A stretch of 5,472 nucleotides of DNA from JAIMBK01 sp040755975 (lineage in GTDB: Bacteria; Bacillota; Desulfotomaculia; Desulfotomaculales; Nap2-2B), in the NCBI GenBank assembly GCA_040755975.1, contig JBFLZY010000133.1, positions 1 through 5,472 on the forward strand. The letters are read 5' to 3'. The translations under genes were made by a program, and so were the position numbers. Positions within the stretch are counted from its first letter, which is position 1. Each line of letters opens with the position of its first letter. Below are positions 4,993 through 5,472 of this stretch, piece after piece. The notes below the pieces were generated by a model. That model did no database searches. It was not told the origin of the DNA and saw nothing but the letters and a program-made list of their open reading frames with translations.

Positions 4993-5021
4993 TTGACAGG
5001 TCTCCTGTGTAGCTGTACTTT
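4993..5021 (+). promoter_or_regulatory. Sigma-A-type promoter of the dehydrogenase gene
   Basis: TTGACA (4993-4998), 17 bases, then TACTTT (5016-5021): a perfect -35 and a -10 that keeps TA...T. AT-rich DNA lies upstream. ACAGG/CCTGT (4996-5000 and 5004-5008) is a small palindrome over the -35 that could bind a regulator. A perfect TATAAT at 5044-5049 is an alternative -10 but has a poor -35 (TTTTAA at 5021-5026). Confidence 0.6.
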
Positions 5022-5037
5022 TTTAAAAATTTAAATG

Positions 5038-5078
5038 ATGAAATATAATTTCATTATATGAAAATTGATAAATCGATT
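5038..5078 (+). repeat. Two AT-rich inverted repeats in the dehydrogenase leader
   Basis: ATGAAAT (5038-5044) and ATTTCAT (5048-5054) form a perfect 7-bp inverted repeat around ATA. AATTGAT (5063-5069) and ATCGATT (5072-5078) form a second with one T-G wobble. Both lie between the promoter and the ribosome binding site. They could be operator half-sites; as RNA hairpins their loops are too short to be stable without opening a pair. Confidence 0.35.
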
Positions 5079-5096
5079 AGAAAAGGGGACGAGGAG

Positions 5097-5472
5097 ATGA
5101 CCGGACATTCTTCAGCATGGGAGACGGCAATTGAACAACTGGAGCAGGCGGCCGAAATAGCCGGGTTGGATCCCGCTGTACTCGCCTTGCTCAAGGAGCC
5201 GCAGCGCATCTTTATAGTTACTTTTCCCGTCCGGATGGACGATGGCTCCGTAAAAATTTTCACCGGCTTCCGGGTTCACCACTGCCACGCCCTGGGACCG
5301 ATCCGGGGCGGCACCAGGTTCCACCCGGAGGAAACCCTCGCGGACGTCAAAGCGCTGGCTCTTTGGATGACCGTTAAAAATTCCTTAAACGGCCTGCCCG
5401 CCGGCGGGGGCAAAGGGGGCGTCATCTGCGACCCGGCGGCCCTTTCTGCCGCCGAACTGGAAAGGCTCTGCC
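5097..5472 (+). CDS. Glu/Leu/Phe/Val dehydrogenase family protein, N-terminal part
   Basis: The first 125 codons of an NAD(P)-dependent amino acid dehydrogenase are present; the family runs to about 410-450 residues, so the nucleotide-binding domain lies outside. The substrate domain is clear: FTGFRVHHCHALGPIRGG at 55-72, TRFHPEETLADVKALALWM at 73-91, then VKNSLNGLPAGGGKGG. By alignment from memory with Clostridium symbiosum glutamate dehydrogenase, Lys94 corresponds to Lys113 and Lys106 to the catalytic Lys125. Arg70 replaces Lys89, which holds the glutamate side-chain carboxylate. Retained charge favours glutamate over leucine as substrate, but a paralogue with another specificity is possible. 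The ATG at 5097 is preceded by AAGGGG (5083-5088) at eight bases; a GAGGAG directly touches the ATG and is too close to serve. The reaction would be reversible oxidative deamination in the cytoplasm. Confidence 0.9.
   Translation, partial: MTGHSSAWETAIEQLEQAAEIAGLDPAVLALLKEPQRIFIVTFPVRMDDGSVKIFTGFRVHHCHALGPIRGGTRFHPEETLADVKALALWMTVKNSLNGLPAGGGKGGVICDPAALSAAELERLC

Overview
The window looks like chromosome of an anaerobic, spore-forming Gram-positive bacterium of the Clostridia, in the Peptococcaceae/Desulfotomaculum/Pelotomaculum range. This is inferred from the oxygen-sensitive class III ribonucleotide reductase, the strong purine-rich Shine-Dalgarno (SD) sites, the use of GTG and TTG starts, the LysM/BsuPI protein type and a GC content near 55-60% in most genes. 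The organism is not identified more closely.

Left part (1-2815, all + strand): the C-terminal 399 residues of anaerobic ribonucleoside-triphosphate reductase (nrdD), then an unusual leader with two near-identical SD-ATG segments, then a MntA-type nucleotidyltransferase and a HepT-type HEPN protein (a toxin-antitoxin pair), then the NrdD-activating radical SAM enzyme (nrdG). The toxin-antitoxin pair therefore separates the two halves of one enzyme system. The nrdG SD lies across the end of hepT, so the two are probably translationally coupled.

Middle part (2816-4464): a decayed 3' remnant of a retropepsin-like aspartic protease lies directly after nrdG. Next comes a short GTGCC-rich repeat, then a 16-bp inverted repeat that buries the SD of a 370-residue LysM/BsuPI/jelly-roll protein. 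A possible sigma-K-like promoter sits around its loop. A strong hairpin terminator follows that gene.

Right part (4465-5472): a small FmdB-type zinc-ribbon gene on the - strand and the first 125 codons of a glutamate-dehydrogenase-family gene on the + strand diverge from a 380-bp AT-rich intergenic region. That region holds one recognisable sigma-A-type promoter per direction and several small inverted repeats. The LysM gene and fmdB converge on the terminator.

No tRNA, rRNA, CRISPR array or intact mobile element was seen. The most interesting points are the mntA-hepT pair inside nrdD-nrdG, the duplicated initiation region before it, the protease remnant, and the SD-sequestering stem before the LysM gene.
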